A model generated the notes under the pieces. It was not told where the DNA came from, made no database searches, and was given only the letters and a program-made list of their open reading frames with translations. From NCBI RefSeq assembly GCF_025717675.1, contig NZ_JAJIRT010000002.1, positions 1 to 64,000 of the forward strand: 64,000 bases of DNA, given 5' to 3'. The position numbers were made by a program, and so were the translations under genes. Positions 18,423 through 27,314 of the stretch are shown here, one piece after another. This DNA comes from Paucibacter sp. DJ2R-2. Lineage in GTDB: Bacteria; Pseudomonadota; Gammaproteobacteria; Burkholderiales; Burkholderiaceae_C. The first letter of the stretch is position 1; each line of letters starts with the position of its first letter.

Positions 18423-20287
18423 CACCACAGCTCCGCCAGCGTCGGCGCCATGTCCACCACCTCACCCGCTTGCGGCAGGCGGGCGCAGAAGTCGGCGCTC
18501 AAGGCCTGACCGGCCTCGGGCTGCAGCTCCAGCACGGTCAGTGTGTTGCGGCCTCGGCGCAGCAGCGGCCAGGGCAGATAGAGCGCCAGCTGCGGGCCGC
18601 GCACCCAGTGCCGGCCGAGGTTGAAGCCGTTGATCCAGACCTGACCCTTGTGGCCACCGTTCAGGCGCACAAAGCAGTCACCCGGCGCGCCCACCTCAAA
18701 GTCGGCGCTGAAGAACTGCGGCAGGCCGCTCTGCACCGAGGCCGCTGCGCGCACCTGCGTGGCGCCCGCCGGCAGCTCGGCCAGGGGCAAAGCAAAGTGC
18801 TCCCAGCGCTGCAGCACATTGATGCCCAGGCGCACCCAGCCCAGCAAACCCTTGCGGTCATGCAGCTGCGGGCCGTAGTTGACCCGGCCCTGGTTCTCGA
18901 CCAGCAGCTCCAGCGTGGCCTCGCCGCCGGGCCATTCCAGCGCCAGGCTCAAAGCCCCGTTGCGCTCCAGCAAGCCCACGGGCCGGCCGTCCACAAACAC
19001 CTGGGCGCGGTCATACACCGCTTGCACCGACAGCGTCACCGGGCCTTTCGGGTGGCGCACGCGGCAGCGGTAGAGCGTGAAGCCGTAGTCCTGCCCCAGC
19101 TGCTCCATGCTGCGCGGGCACACGTCGGTGCGCGTCGGTGCCAGGCCTTGCAAGGCCTCGAACCAGGGCTGGCAAGGCACCAGGGCCAGGCCTTGCAGAT
19201 CGAAGCGCGGCACCTCGGGCGGCAGCGGCGGCAGCTCGGGCGCAGGCAGGCCGCGGGCCTGCGCCTGCTGGCGCAGATGGGCCAGGATCACCGCCTTCAT
19301 GGCGATGAATTTGGGCGTCACGCTGCCGTCCTCGGCCAGGGGCGCGTCGTAGTCGTAGCTGTTGACCGTGGGCTGGTAGGCCCCGGTCTTGAGATCGGTG
19401 TTGGCCCCGTTCATGAAGCCGAAGCTGGTGCCACCGTGCACCATGAAGATGTTGACCGAGGCACCCGCCTCCAGGATCTGGCCCAGGCAGCGGGCGGCGT
19501 CTTCGCCGTCGCGGGTGTGGTGGGGCTCGCCCCAGTGGTCGAACCAGCCGTTCCAGAACTCCATGCACATCAGCGGGCCGCGGGGCTGGTGCTCGCGCAG
19601 CTTGGCCAACTCCGAGGGCACGCGCGAACCGAAGTTGCCGGTCTTGAGCAGATGCGGCAAGCTGCCGTGGGTCAGCATGTGATCGGTCGGGCCGTCCGAG
19701 GTGAAGAGCAGCACGCGCACGCCGTGACGGCGCAGGCTGGCCTCGGTCCAGGCCAGGTAGTCCTTGTCGCTGCCGTAGCTGCCGTATTCGTTCTCCACCT
19801 GCATCGCGAGGATGGGGCCGCCTTCGGCGATCTGCAGCGGCGTGAGAAGCGGCAACAGCGCGGCAAAGAAGCGGTCCACCGCCGCCAGATAGGGCGGATA
19901 GCTGCAGCGCAAAGCCATATCACTGTCCGCCAGCAGCCAGGCCGGCAGGCCGCCGAACTCCCATTCGGCGCAGATATAGGGCCCTGGCCGCACGATCACC
20001 CACAGGCCCAGGCGCTGGGCCAGTTGCACAAAGGCCACCAGGTCCAGCCCGCCCTCGAAACAGAACTCGCCCGGCCGCGGCTCGTGCAGGTTCCAGGCCA
20101 CGTACGTCTCCACCGTGTTCAGGCCCAAGGCCTTGAGCTTGAGCAGGCGGTCTTCCCACTGCTCGGGCAGCACGCGGAAGTAATGCAGCGCGCCGGACAG
20201 CAGCTGCACGGGCTGGCCGTTCAGCACGAAGTCATCGCCGCAGACGGCAAAGGTCGAGGGGGAAGGGGATTCGCTGGGGGACTGCAT
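18422..20287 (-). CDS. Beta-galactosidase, glycoside hydrolase family 35
   Basis: A 621-residue GH35 retaining exo-beta-galactosidase. The N-terminal barrel has the family block GALHYFRVLPEQWEDRLLK, VRPGPYICAEWEFGGLPAWL, the acid/base glutamate in MQVENEYGSYG (about residue 165) and the nucleophile glutamate in CMEFWNGWFDHWG (about residue 240). C-terminal beta-sandwich domains end with the galactose-binding-like NGFNLGRHWVRGPQ. There is no signal peptide, so it acts in the cytoplasm on imported oligosaccharide. It sits at the end of the operon with the TonB receptor and uronate enzymes and would feed galactose to the dgoKA branch. Confidence 0.93.
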   Translation of the reverse strand: MQSPSESPSPSTFAVCGDDFVLNGQPVQLLSGALHYFRVLPEQWEDRLLKLKALGLNTVETYVAWNLHEPRPGEFCFEGGLDLVAFVQLAQRLGLWVIVRPGPYICAEWEFGGLPAWLLADSDMALRCSYPPYLAAVDRFFAALLPLLTPLQIAEGGPILAMQVENEYGSYGSDKDYLAWTEASLRRHGVRVLLFTSDGPTDHMLTHGSLPHLLKTGNFGSRVPSELAKLREHQPRGPLMCMEFWNGWFDHWGEPHHTRDGEDAARCLGQILEAGASVNIFMVHGGTSFGFMNGANTDLKTGAYQPTVNSYDYDAPLAEDGSVTPKFIAMKAVILAHLRQQAQARGLPAPELPPLPPEVPRFDLQGLALVPCQPWFEALQGLAPTRTDVCPRSMEQLGQDYGFTLYRCRVRHPKGPVTLSVQAVYDRAQVFVDGRPVGLLERNGALSLALEWPGGEATLELLVENQGRVNYGPQLHDRKGLLGWVRLGINVLQRWEHFALPLAELPAGATQVRAAASVQSGLPQFFSADFEVGAPGDCFVRLNGGHKGQVWINGFNLGRHWVRGPQLALYLPWPLLRRGRNTLTVLELQPEAGQALSADFCARLPQAGEVVDMAPTLAELW

Positions 20288-20415
20288 GGCATGAACGCAG
20301 CGCCAATCGATCGAACGAAAGAACGATCACACGCTGGAAAAGGAAAGGAACAAGCAAAGACAAAAAAGGCGCCGCCGCCGGCCTGATGCACCGACGGCAG
20401 CGCCCGCACCCACCA

Positions 20416-23364
20416 TCAATACTTCAGGCGCAAACCGACGTAGAACTGGCGGCCGCTGCTGTACAGCGCGGTGGTCGCATCAAAAGGCACGGTGGCATTG
20501 GCCGCGTTGTAGAAGCGGGTCACCGGCTTGTTGAGGTTCAGGCCTTCAAAGGTCAGGGTCACCGTGTCGTTGAGCTTGTAGTTGGCCGAAGCGGCCAGCG
20601 TGCCCGAAGCCGCCAGGTAGTTCTGCGACAGGCCGTACAGGCCCACACGCGAAGCGCTGCGGTGCGCATACGCCAGGCGGGCGCTGAAGGCCTCGTCTTC
20701 GTAGTAGGCGCCCAGGTTGTAGCTGTTCTTGGACGCACCCAGCATCGCGTTGCCGTTGGCTTCCTTGGCATTGGCGTAGGTGTAGTTGGCCGTCACGCCA
20801 AAGCCGCCCCACACCGGCTGCTCATAGCCCAGCTCCAGGCCGCGCGAACGGCCAGTGGTGGCCGCCGGCGAGCTGACCAGGGTGGGCACCACGGCCGGGC
20901 CGCCCAGGGCCAGGGGGATGGCCGTGTTCAGCTGCTGCTGCATGGAGCTGCCCGCGCCGATCAGCGAGTCGAAGTCCATCATGAACACTTGCGCCGACAG
21001 CACCGAGCGGCGCGCGAAGTACCACTCCAGGCCGAGGTTGTAGTTCTTGGCCACCACGGGCTTCAGCTCGGCGTTGCCACCGGCCGCGGTGGACGGCGGG
21101 TTGTTGGCCGGGTTGTAGGCAAAGGCGCTGAGCGTCGAGCCCAGGGCGCTGTAGTCCGGGCGGGCCATCACCTTGGCCGCCGCCACGCGCAGCAGCAGCT
21201 TGTCGCTCAGGTCGTAGCTCAGGCTGGCGCTGGGCAGGGCCTGGGTGTCGCTGCTCTCGGTGCTCTTGATGTAGAAGTTGCCGAAGCGCGAGCCGGTCAC
21301 CAGGCTGGCGCCCTCGGGCACAAAGCCCTTGCAGGCCTCGGCCTGGGCCGGGCTGCCGTAGCTCAGGCCATTGCTGGCGGTGACGGCGCCGCAGGGCACG
21401 CCGGTGTTGGTGGTGACTTGCGTGCGGGTGCGCACCAGGCGCAGGCCGAACTCGGCGCGCCAGTCCTCACGCGCCAGCTTGGCCAGGCCGTAGGCCGCGC
21501 TGACGTTTTCCTTCACCGTGAACACGCCGGACACCGGGCGGTTGAACACCGGGTCGGCCGAGAAGTTGGCGTCCGACCAGGCCACCACCGCCGCCGGGTC
21601 GATCAGGGGCACGCCCACGCCGCCGGGGTTGCCGCCCAGGCCGTTGCCAAAGTTGCCGGGGAAGCTGGCGCCGCCCCAGGCCGGCAGGCTGGTCAGTGCA
21701 ACCTGGCCGTTCTTGGTGGCGTTCATCGCAGCGGCGCCCTTGACCGGGCGGCTGCCCTCGCGCTCATGCTCGGCCATGCGGGCACCGAACTTGAGGGCCG
21801 AGATCAGGCTGCTCTCAGCAAAACGGTACTCGCCGTCGATCTGGCCGTAGTTCTCGCGGTCCTTGCTGCGCTGCTGGCTGAAGCTGTTGTCTGCCCCCGA
21901 GTTGCCGGGCAGATAGCTGAGCTTGCTGCCGTCAAAGCCATTGGGCAGGCTCACCTGCACCGGCTTGTCCATGCCCTGGAAGCTGTAGCCCGTGGCCGTG
22001 TTGGGCAGGAAGGCGTAGTTCCAGTACAGGAAGGTATCGCCCTGCGCGCGGGTGTGGCCCACCTGGCCCTTGAAGCTCAGCGCCTCGCTGGCGCGGTAGT
22101 TGAAGTCGGCATTCAGGTACTGGGTCTTGGAAGCAGCCAACGGGTTGGCCTGCGTCTCCAGCTGGGCGCCCATGGCATTGCCGGTGTTGTTGAAGCGCGC
22201 GGCGTTGATGCGCTCGCCGTCCAGGCTCACTTCGCTGGGCACCACGCCGCCGCTGGCCGCCACCGAATTGCCGGGGCGCACAAAGAAGCGGGTGTTGGTA
22301 TAGCTGGCCTTGAGCTCGCTGTGGAAAGCGTCAAGGTTGACCGTCAGGTCCGGCGAGACCTTGAACTCCGCGCCCAGCACCGCGCCCTGGCGCTGGCGCT
22401 TTTGCTCGAACAGGCTGTTGATCAGGCCGCTGATGTAGAGCTTGTTGCCCAGCTGGCCGCCATTGGCCTGGCCGGCCGGTGTGGCGGGCGAGAGGCGGGC
22501 CCAGGTGATCTCGGACTGGCCGTCGCGGCGGATGTGGCGGGTCTGGTCAAACACCTGCAGCATCACACCCGCGTCGTTGGCCTCGTTCTTCCAGTTGAAC
22601 AAGGCATTGAACTGCGGGTCGGTCTTGCCGGCCTGGTCGGCGTACACGCCTTGCAAGCCGATCTCGGCCGAGAAGCGCTTTTTGAACTCCAGCGGGCGGC
22701 GGGTGATGATGTCCACCGAGCCGGCCACGCCGCCCTCGAGCTGGTCGGCCGAGGCGCTCTTGCGCACCACCACCTGGCTGACGATTTCCGATGGCAGCAG
22801 CAGGAAGCTGACGCTGCGGGCCGCGCCCGAGCTGTTGGAGCCCGTGCCACCGGCGATCTGGTCGCCCGGGTCCCAATCGGCCGACGCCACGCTGTGGCCG
22901 TTGATGGTGGTCAGCGACAGGCTGGGGTTGGTGCCGCGCATGCTGACCCGGTCGTTCTCGTCATAGCCGCCCTGGCCGCCGCTGCCGGCGGTGGTGGTCA
23001 CGCCCGGCAGCTTCTGCAGCGCATCGGCCACGTTCTTGTCCGGCATCTTGCCGATGTCTTCGGCGCTCACCACCTCGGTCACGCCATCGGCAAAACGCTT
23101 GGCGTTGAGCGACTTTTCCTTGGACGCGCGGATGCCGCTGATCACCACCGTGTCCAGCTGGTTCTGCACCGGCTTGGCCTCAGGCGACGCTGCTGCAGGC
23201 GCCGTGCCACCTTGCGCCGCTGCAGCGGGCGCTGTGTTTTGCGCAGCGGCGCTGCCGGCGGCCAGGGCCAGGAAGCTGGCGGCGGCGATCGCCACGGCGT
23301 GCGGCACGGTCGGAAAAGCAGAAGCGGAACGAGGGGCAAACAAAGTCTGAGTCGAGGGTCGCAT
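20416..23364 (-). CDS. TonB-dependent outer-membrane receptor for oligosaccharide uptake
   Basis: A 982-residue TonB-dependent receptor. After a signal peptide (VAIAAASFLALAAGSAAAQ) and an Ala/Pro-rich linker comes a TonB-box-like DTVVISGIRAS. The plug follows (DVADAL-type NVADALQKLPGVTTT, VSMRGTNPSLSLTTINGH), then a 22-strand barrel ending in an aromatic-terminated RQFYVGLRLKY. It resembles the Xanthomonas/Caulobacter-type sugar receptors that work with polysaccharide-degrading enzymes. Position between GH88 and GH35 genes supports import of lyase products across the outer membrane. Confidence 0.92.
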   Translation of the reverse strand: MRPSTQTLFAPRSASAFPTVPHAVAIAAASFLALAAGSAAAQNTAPAAAAQGGTAPAAASPEAKPVQNQLDTVVISGIRASKEKSLNAKRFADGVTEVVSAEDIGKMPDKNVADALQKLPGVTTTAGSGGQGGYDENDRVSMRGTNPSLSLTTINGHSVASADWDPGDQIAGGTGSNSSGAARSVSFLLLPSEIVSQVVVRKSASADQLEGGVAGSVDIITRRPLEFKKRFSAEIGLQGVYADQAGKTDPQFNALFNWKNEANDAGVMLQVFDQTRHIRRDGQSEITWARLSPATPAGQANGGQLGNKLYISGLINSLFEQKRQRQGAVLGAEFKVSPDLTVNLDAFHSELKASYTNTRFFVRPGNSVAASGGVVPSEVSLDGERINAARFNNTGNAMGAQLETQANPLAASKTQYLNADFNYRASEALSFKGQVGHTRAQGDTFLYWNYAFLPNTATGYSFQGMDKPVQVSLPNGFDGSKLSYLPGNSGADNSFSQQRSKDRENYGQIDGEYRFAESSLISALKFGARMAEHEREGSRPVKGAAAMNATKNGQVALTSLPAWGGASFPGNFGNGLGGNPGGVGVPLIDPAAVVAWSDANFSADPVFNRPVSGVFTVKENVSAAYGLAKLAREDWRAEFGLRLVRTRTQVTTNTGVPCGAVTASNGLSYGSPAQAEACKGFVPEGASLVTGSRFGNFYIKSTESSDTQALPSASLSYDLSDKLLLRVAAAKVMARPDYSALGSTLSAFAYNPANNPPSTAAGGNAELKPVVAKNYNLGLEWYFARRSVLSAQVFMMDFDSLIGAGSSMQQQLNTAIPLALGGPAVVPTLVSSPAATTGRSRGLELGYEQPVWGGFGVTANYTYANAKEANGNAMLGASKNSYNLGAYYEDEAFSARLAYAHRSASRVGLYGLSQNYLAASGTLAASANYKLNDTVTLTFEGLNLNKPVTRFYNAANATVPFDATTALYSSGRQFYVGLRLKY

Positions 23365-23502
23365 GGTCGTGTCTCCAGTGTAGGTTTTGATCTGATCTGC
23401 GCAGCGAAACGAGGGACGGTGGAAGGAGAAAGGTCGAACGGGAAGCAGGGAAAGGGAGAAGAAAAGAACGAAAAACTAGCGGGCGCTTGCTTGCAGCTCA
23501 GT

Positions 23503-24753
23503 TCACGGGGTGGTGCTTGGGGGTGCCAAAACGGGGTGCCAGAACGGTGTCCAGTGCCGGGCGCGGCGGGCCAGGGCTTCGAGGAAGAAGAAGTCGCCCC
23601 ACAGGCTGGCTTCGTCCACGCCCAAGCCATCGGGCTTGCTGTAGACGCCGTGGCGCAGCAAGGCATTGCCGGGCGCGTCCCAGCCGGCGCAGTGGCGCAG
23701 CAGGCCGTCGAGGATGCGGTCGGCCGCCTGGCGGTAGGCTTGGGCGCGCTCGGCCTCGGCCGCGGGCAGCTGCTCGGCAATGTCCATCAGGCCGCAGGCC
23801 GCAATCGCGCTGGCCGAGCTGTCCCAGGGCTCACCCGCCTCGGGCGGGAAGCTCATGTCCCAGCAGGCGATGCCATGCTCGGGCAAGAGGGCCAGGAAGT
23901 GGTCGGCCAACTGGCAGGCCGTTTGCAAAAAGCCCTGCTCCGGCACCCAGCGGTGGTTGAGCGAGAAGCCGTACAAGCCCCAGGCCTGGCCACGCGCCCA
24001 GCAGGATTGGTCCGAAGCGCCTTGGGCCGTGGTGCCATGCCGAGGCGCGCCGGTCTCGGGGTCGAAGTGGAAGGTGTGGAAGCTGCTGTGGTCGGGCCGC
24101 ACCAGGTATTCACGCGAGCGCTGGGCGTGGCTGATGGCGGCCTCGCGCATCTCGGCCGCGCCGCCCTGCCCCGCGGCCCAGTGCAGCAGGGGCAGGTTGA
24201 GCAGGCAGTCGATGATGATGCGGCCGCGCTGAGCCGGGTCTTCCAGCCGGCCCCAGGCCTGCACCACACCGGCGCGCGGCAGGTAGCGCGTCATCAGCAA
24301 GGCCGCCGCTTGCAAAGCCGTGGCGTGCGCCAGCGGCTGTGGCCCCTGGCGCAACGCCGCCACGCAGGAGGGCATAAAGAGAAAGCCCAGGTCGTGGTGG
24401 TCCACCACAAAACGCCGCTCCAGTCTGCGCGAGTAACCCTCCAGCTGGGCGGCTGAGGCCGTGCCAAAGCGGGCATCGCCGCTCAGCTCATGCGCCATCC
24501 AGAGCAGGCCGGTCCAAAAACCCGCTGTCCAGCTGCTGTTGACGCCGTCCGGCTCATCGGGCCAGACCGCCGGCGCAAACACATTGCCGCTGCTGGTGTC
24601 GCCCGGGAACTGCGGGCCCAGCTGCTGCAGGCAGCGGCCCAGCTGGGCGCAAGCGGCCACGATGGCCTGCTCGGCGCGCACCACCATGGAGGGCTGCGCC
24701 GTGCTGGCCGCGCTGGCCTCGGGGTTTTCAACAACAGAAGCGTTGGTCGTCAT
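23503..24753 (-). CDS. Unsaturated uronyl hydrolase, glycoside hydrolase family 88
   Basis: A 416-residue alpha/alpha-barrel that removes the 4,5-unsaturated uronyl residue left by polysaccharide lyases, giving 5-keto-4-deoxyuronate. The family sequence SWTAGFWTGLLWMAHELSGD near residue 55, VVDHHDLGFLF with the catalytic-type aspartate near residue 90, and CWARGQAWGLYGFSLN near residue 210 are all present. No signal peptide is seen, so it is cytoplasmic. I chose the ATG at 24753, which gives normal family length; the ATG at 24768 adds five residues. It lies 83 nt downstream of kduD. Confidence 0.92.
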   Translation of the reverse strand: MTTNASVVENPEASAASTAQPSMVVRAEQAIVAACAQLGRCLQQLGPQFPGDTSSGNVFAPAVWPDEPDGVNSSWTAGFWTGLLWMAHELSGDARFGTASAAQLEGYSRRLERRFVVDHHDLGFLFMPSCVAALRQGPQPLAHATALQAAALLMTRYLPRAGVVQAWGRLEDPAQRGRIIIDCLLNLPLLHWAAGQGGAAEMREAAISHAQRSREYLVRPDHSSFHTFHFDPETGAPRHGTTAQGASDQSCWARGQAWGLYGFSLNHRWVPEQGFLQTACQLADHFLALLPEHGIACWDMSFPPEAGEPWDSSASAIAACGLMDIAEQLPAAEAERAQAYRQAADRILDGLLRHCAGWDAPGNALLRHGVYSKPDGLGVDEASLWGDFFFLEALARRARHWTPFWHPVLAPPSTTP

Positions 24754-24836
24754 GTCTCGATCAGGCATGGGGCGCCGCAGCGCAGCGGCTGCGGGCATGG
24801 GTATGGGTTTGGATTCGGGGGCTTTGCGGTCGCTGC

Positions 24837-25619
24837 TTAGCGGGCCATCCAGCCGCCATCGACGACCAGCAACTGGCCGTGCATGTATGCAGACGCAGGA
24901 GACGCCAGGAACACTGCGGCGCCCACCAGGTCTTGCGCCTGGCCCCAGCGGCCGGCCGGGATGCGCTCCATCACCTGGCGGCTGCGCTCGGGGTCGGCGC
25001 GCAGCGGCGCGGTGTTGGCGGTTTCGATATAACCGGGGGCGATGGCGTTCACGCCCACGCCTTGGCCCGCCCACTCATTCGCCAGGGCGCGGGTCAGGCC
25101 CAGCAGCGCATGCTTGGCCGCGGCGTAGGCCGGCACGCGGATGCCACCCTGCAGGCTCAGCAGCGAAGCGATGTTGATGATGCGTCCGCTGCCCTGCTCC
25201 AGCATCTGGTGGCCGGCGCCTTGGCACAGGCGCCATGCGGCGTCGAGGTTCAGGTCCATCACGGCGTCCCAGTCCTCGTCGCGCACCTCGACGGCCGGCG
25301 CGCGGCGGATGATGCCGGCGTTGTTCACCAGCACATCGATGCGCCCGTAGTGTTTCAAGGTTTGGGCCAGCACTTCGGCCGGCGCCTCGGGCCGGGCCAG
25401 GTCGGTGGCGATCACCAGGCATTGGCGGCCCAGGGCGCGCACCGCCGCCTCGGTGTCATCGCTGCTCTGGCTGTGGCGGGTGATGGCAACATCGGCGCCC
25501 GCTTGCGCCAGGCCGATGGCTAGGGCCTGGCCGATGCCGCTGGCCCCTGCCGTCACCAAGGCCACGCGGCCCTGCAGGGAGAACAGGGATTGAAGTTGGG
25601 ATGGGGTGTTGGTGCTCAT
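24837..25619 (-). CDS. kduD: 2-dehydro-3-deoxy-D-gluconate 5-dehydrogenase
   Basis: A short-chain dehydrogenase expected to reduce 3-deoxy-D-glycero-2,5-hexodiulosonate to 2-keto-3-deoxygluconate with NAD(P)H. The protein has a TAGASGIGQALA nucleotide site, NNAGII, a catalytic Ser (IINIASLLSLQGGIRV) and a Tyr/Lys pair (VPAYAAAKHALLGLTRALA), plus the KduD-like IIRRAPAVEVRDEDWDAVMDLNL. I use the ATG at 25619 (MSTNTPSQ). It is placed between the isomerase and GH88 genes, exactly where its substrate is produced. Specificity is inferred from family resemblance and context. Confidence 0.88.
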   Translation of the reverse strand: MSTNTPSQLQSLFSLQGRVALVTAGASGIGQALAIGLAQAGADVAITRHSQSSDDTEAAVRALGRQCLVIATDLARPEAPAEVLAQTLKHYGRIDVLVNNAGIIRRAPAVEVRDEDWDAVMDLNLDAAWRLCQGAGHQMLEQGSGRIINIASLLSLQGGIRVPAYAAAKHALLGLTRALANEWAGQGVGVNAIAPGYIETANTAPLRADPERSRQVMERIPAGRWGQAQDLVGAAVFLASPASAYMHGQLLVVDGGWMAR

Positions 25620-25658
25620 GCTGGTCTCACTCACTCACGCATTCATTCGTTCATTCGC

Positions 25659-26471
25659 TCAGCACATGCCGACCAGCTTTTGCGTCCAGGCCAGCTCGGG
25701 CTGCAGGGCCACACCCTGGCGGCGGCCGTCACCGGCCAGGAACCACAAGTAGTAGCTCTTGGCGCCCGGCGCGGCGGCGTAGGTGTGGTAGCCGTAGGGA
25801 ATCGACAGCAGGCTGTCGTCGCGCACCGTGTGGGTGTGGTCGAAGCCATGCTCGGGGCTGAAGTGGCGCGCCAGGCCAAAGCCTTCGGGCGAAGCCACGC
25901 GGAAGTAATACATCTCTTCGTGGAAGACCTCGCCACCCTCCTCCCGCTCATGCTTGTGCGGCGGGAAGGTGCTCCAGTTGCCCGACGGCGTGATGGTTTC
26001 GCCGACGATCAGGCTGCTGGCCGGGCGGCCATCGGGCTGGGTCAAAATCTCGCGGAAATGCCGCGTGTAGTTCAGCGTGCCCCAGGTGCCGGTGCGCACC
26101 GCCTCGGGCCGCACCTCGTAGGCCTCGGTGTCCAGGCTGGACGGCGCGCTCACCAGCACCGCCTCAATGCGGCTGCCGGCCGTGACTGTGAAGCGGCTGC
26201 CGCGCGGCAGGTACACGCTGTGCGGGTTGCCCACAAACACATTGGCCCGGCCGCCCACATTCGCAAAGCGCGGGCCACCTGCGACTTCCACCGCCTCGGC
26301 CGTGCCCGAGAGCACCACCAACATCTGCTCGCGGTCACCCGCCACCTGGCCGCTGTGCGCCTGGCCCGGCAGCAGCACCAGCTTTTCAAAGCCCAGCAGC
26401 CGGCAGCTCGCGCCTTGCAGCACATGGTGGCCCGGGGCGGTGGGGATGGCGTGGAAGTGTGCGTTGCTCAT
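25659..26471 (-). CDS. KduI/IolB-family isomerase, IolB-like
   Basis: A 270-residue bicupin of the IolB (5-deoxy-glucuronate isomerase) branch of the KduI/IolB superfamily. Metal-binding residues occur in FPPHKHEREEGGEVFHEEMYYFRV (His, His, Glu, about residues 170-190) and YGYHTYAAAPGA (His, about residue 243). No inositol genes are nearby. It is the first gene of a unit with kduD and GH88, so it probably isomerises 5-keto-4-deoxyuronate, the KduI step. The call to one activity or the other cannot be settled from sequence alone. The ATG at 26471 lies about 20 nt from a putative operator. Confidence 0.8.
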   Translation of the reverse strand: MSNAHFHAIPTAPGHHVLQGASCRLLGFEKLVLLPGQAHSGQVAGDREQMLVVLSGTAEAVEVAGGPRFANVGGRANVFVGNPHSVYLPRGSRFTVTAGSRIEAVLVSAPSSLDTEAYEVRPEAVRTGTWGTLNYTRHFREILTQPDGRPASSLIVGETITPSGNWSTFPPHKHEREEGGEVFHEEMYYFRVASPEGFGLARHFSPEHGFDHTHTVRDDSLLSIPYGYHTYAAAPGAKSYYLWFLAGDGRRQGVALQPELAWTQKLVGMC

Positions 26472-26491
26472 GTTCGCTTATGTTCAATGTG

Positions 26492-26505
26492 TGATAACGA
26501 TAACA
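26492..26505 (-). promoter_or_regulatory. Putative LacI-family operator upstream of the isomerase-kduD-GH88 operon
   Basis: TGATAACGATAACA on the plus strand (TGTTATCGTTATCA on the minus strand) matches 12 of 14 positions of the site at 37873. It lies 20 bp upstream of the isomerase ATG and would control the whole minus-strand set down to the HTH gene. Confidence 0.6.
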
Positions 26506-26641
26506 TGTTAAACACAAGCGGGGGCTAGGGCAAGCCCTGAGGTGGGGTCAGGGGTGTGACGTAGCGCACGAGGGCGATCGGAACGAGCGCCGCACATGGG
26601 CCTGCTTTGCAGTCAATGCGGGAGGCTGGCCTCGCCGGGTC

Positions 26642-26667
26642 GCAGGCTGCATCGCATCGCAGCCTGC
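26642..26667. other. Inverted repeat (hairpin) in the gap after the operator
   Basis: GCAGGCTGC (26642-26650) and GCAGCCTGC (26659-26667) are perfect 9-bp arms with an 8-nt loop. No T run follows, so it is not a clear terminator. The surrounding 26520-26780 shows no convincing gene. Confidence 0.6.
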
Positions 26668-26785
26668 AATCTGCTGCAGCAGGCTCACACGGTCAGCACC
26701 GCATGCGACCTAAACACCTTGGCACCAAATTTGATACGACCAATGAAGCAGCCCAAATCTGAACGACTTCGGGATACATGGCTAG

Positions 26786-26946
26786 GGAAGCTCTGCATCA
26801 ATCAGCCCGGCCCTGCTAGCGCGGCCTCGGGCGGTCTGCGGCGTTGCACTTCTCGCCAATAGCTACGGCTATTGGCTTCAAACTGCGCCTTGCAGCCCAT
26901 CCCGATCCGCACCACATCGTCTCGCCCCGATTGATGCAGAGCTTCC
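26786..26946. mobile_element. MITE of IS5-family type, 161 bp, with CTAG target duplication
   Basis: Perfect 18-bp terminal inverted repeats, GGAAGCTCTGCATCAATC (26786-26803) and its complement (26929-26946), are flanked on both sides by CTAG (26782-26785 and 26947-26950). IS5-type elements target YTAR and begin GGAAG, so this is a non-autonomous relative. Internally GCCAATAGC-TACG-GCTATTGGC forms a 9-bp hairpin. There is no transposase; a full-length partner must exist elsewhere for mobility. Confidence 0.8.
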
Positions 26947-26969
26947 CTAGACGGCCGGAGCGGCAAGCG

Positions 26970-27000
26970 ACATAATCCAACTTTACGAACTTTCCGTAAA
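26970..27000 (+). promoter_or_regulatory. Putative promoter with overlapping palindrome for the dnaN-fragment/xre/res unit
   Basis: A -10-like CATAAT (26970-26975) is followed by TTTACG-aactttc-CGTAAA (26982-27000), a 6-bp-armed palindrome that would cover the transcription start. This is the usual layout for autoregulation by an antitoxin. No good -35 is visible. Confidence 0.45.
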
Positions 27001-27010
27001 AGGGGTGTTG

Positions 27011-27301
27011 ATGATCGTCTTGAAAGCAACACAGGACAAGGTGCTCTCAGCTCTTCAAGCTGTAGCCGGCATCATCGAACGCCGCCACACGCTGCCCATC
27101 TTGGCTGGTGTACTCATCAACCGCAGCAAGTCTCTCGCCGCCATCTTCAACGCCGGCCCGGAGAACCTTCGGATCCTCCGCCTGCTGCCCTTGCGCAAGC
27201 ACGCGCCGAAGCCCACCAACGCTCACCCCATCGCCGCTTGTGGCCGTGCCCTGGCTGGCTTCTTCAGCCCTGCCAAAGTGAACGCCCGCAACGCGCCCTG
27301 A
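27011..27301 (+). pseudogene. Truncated 5' fragment of dnaN (DNA polymerase III beta subunit)
   Basis: The first 33 or so residues, MIVLKATQDKVLSALQAVAG followed by IIERRHTLPILAGVL, are the N-terminus of a Burkholderiales sliding clamp, where VERRHTLPILANVLL is standard. After about residue 36 the sequence stops resembling DnaN and continues as 60 unrelated residues to a stop at 27301. It keeps an AGGGG ribosome site. It ends 13 nt before the xre gene, so it may now act as a translated leader. A captured or duplicated gene start is the simplest reading; a real short protein is possible. Confidence 0.65.
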
Positions 27302-27314
27302 TTCGAATTCACTC

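Noticed and set aside
20386-24456. Very long open frame (about 1350 codons) on the plus strand opposite the TonB receptor and GH88 genes
   Set aside because: It is antisense to two clear genes; its translation is His/Gly/Ala/Arg/Gln-rich without domains, a usual mirror of GC-rich codon bias.
26596-26862. 88-codon plus-strand frame before and into the MITE
   Set aside because: It runs across the MITE boundary, so it cannot be an ancestral gene, and its translation has no domain.
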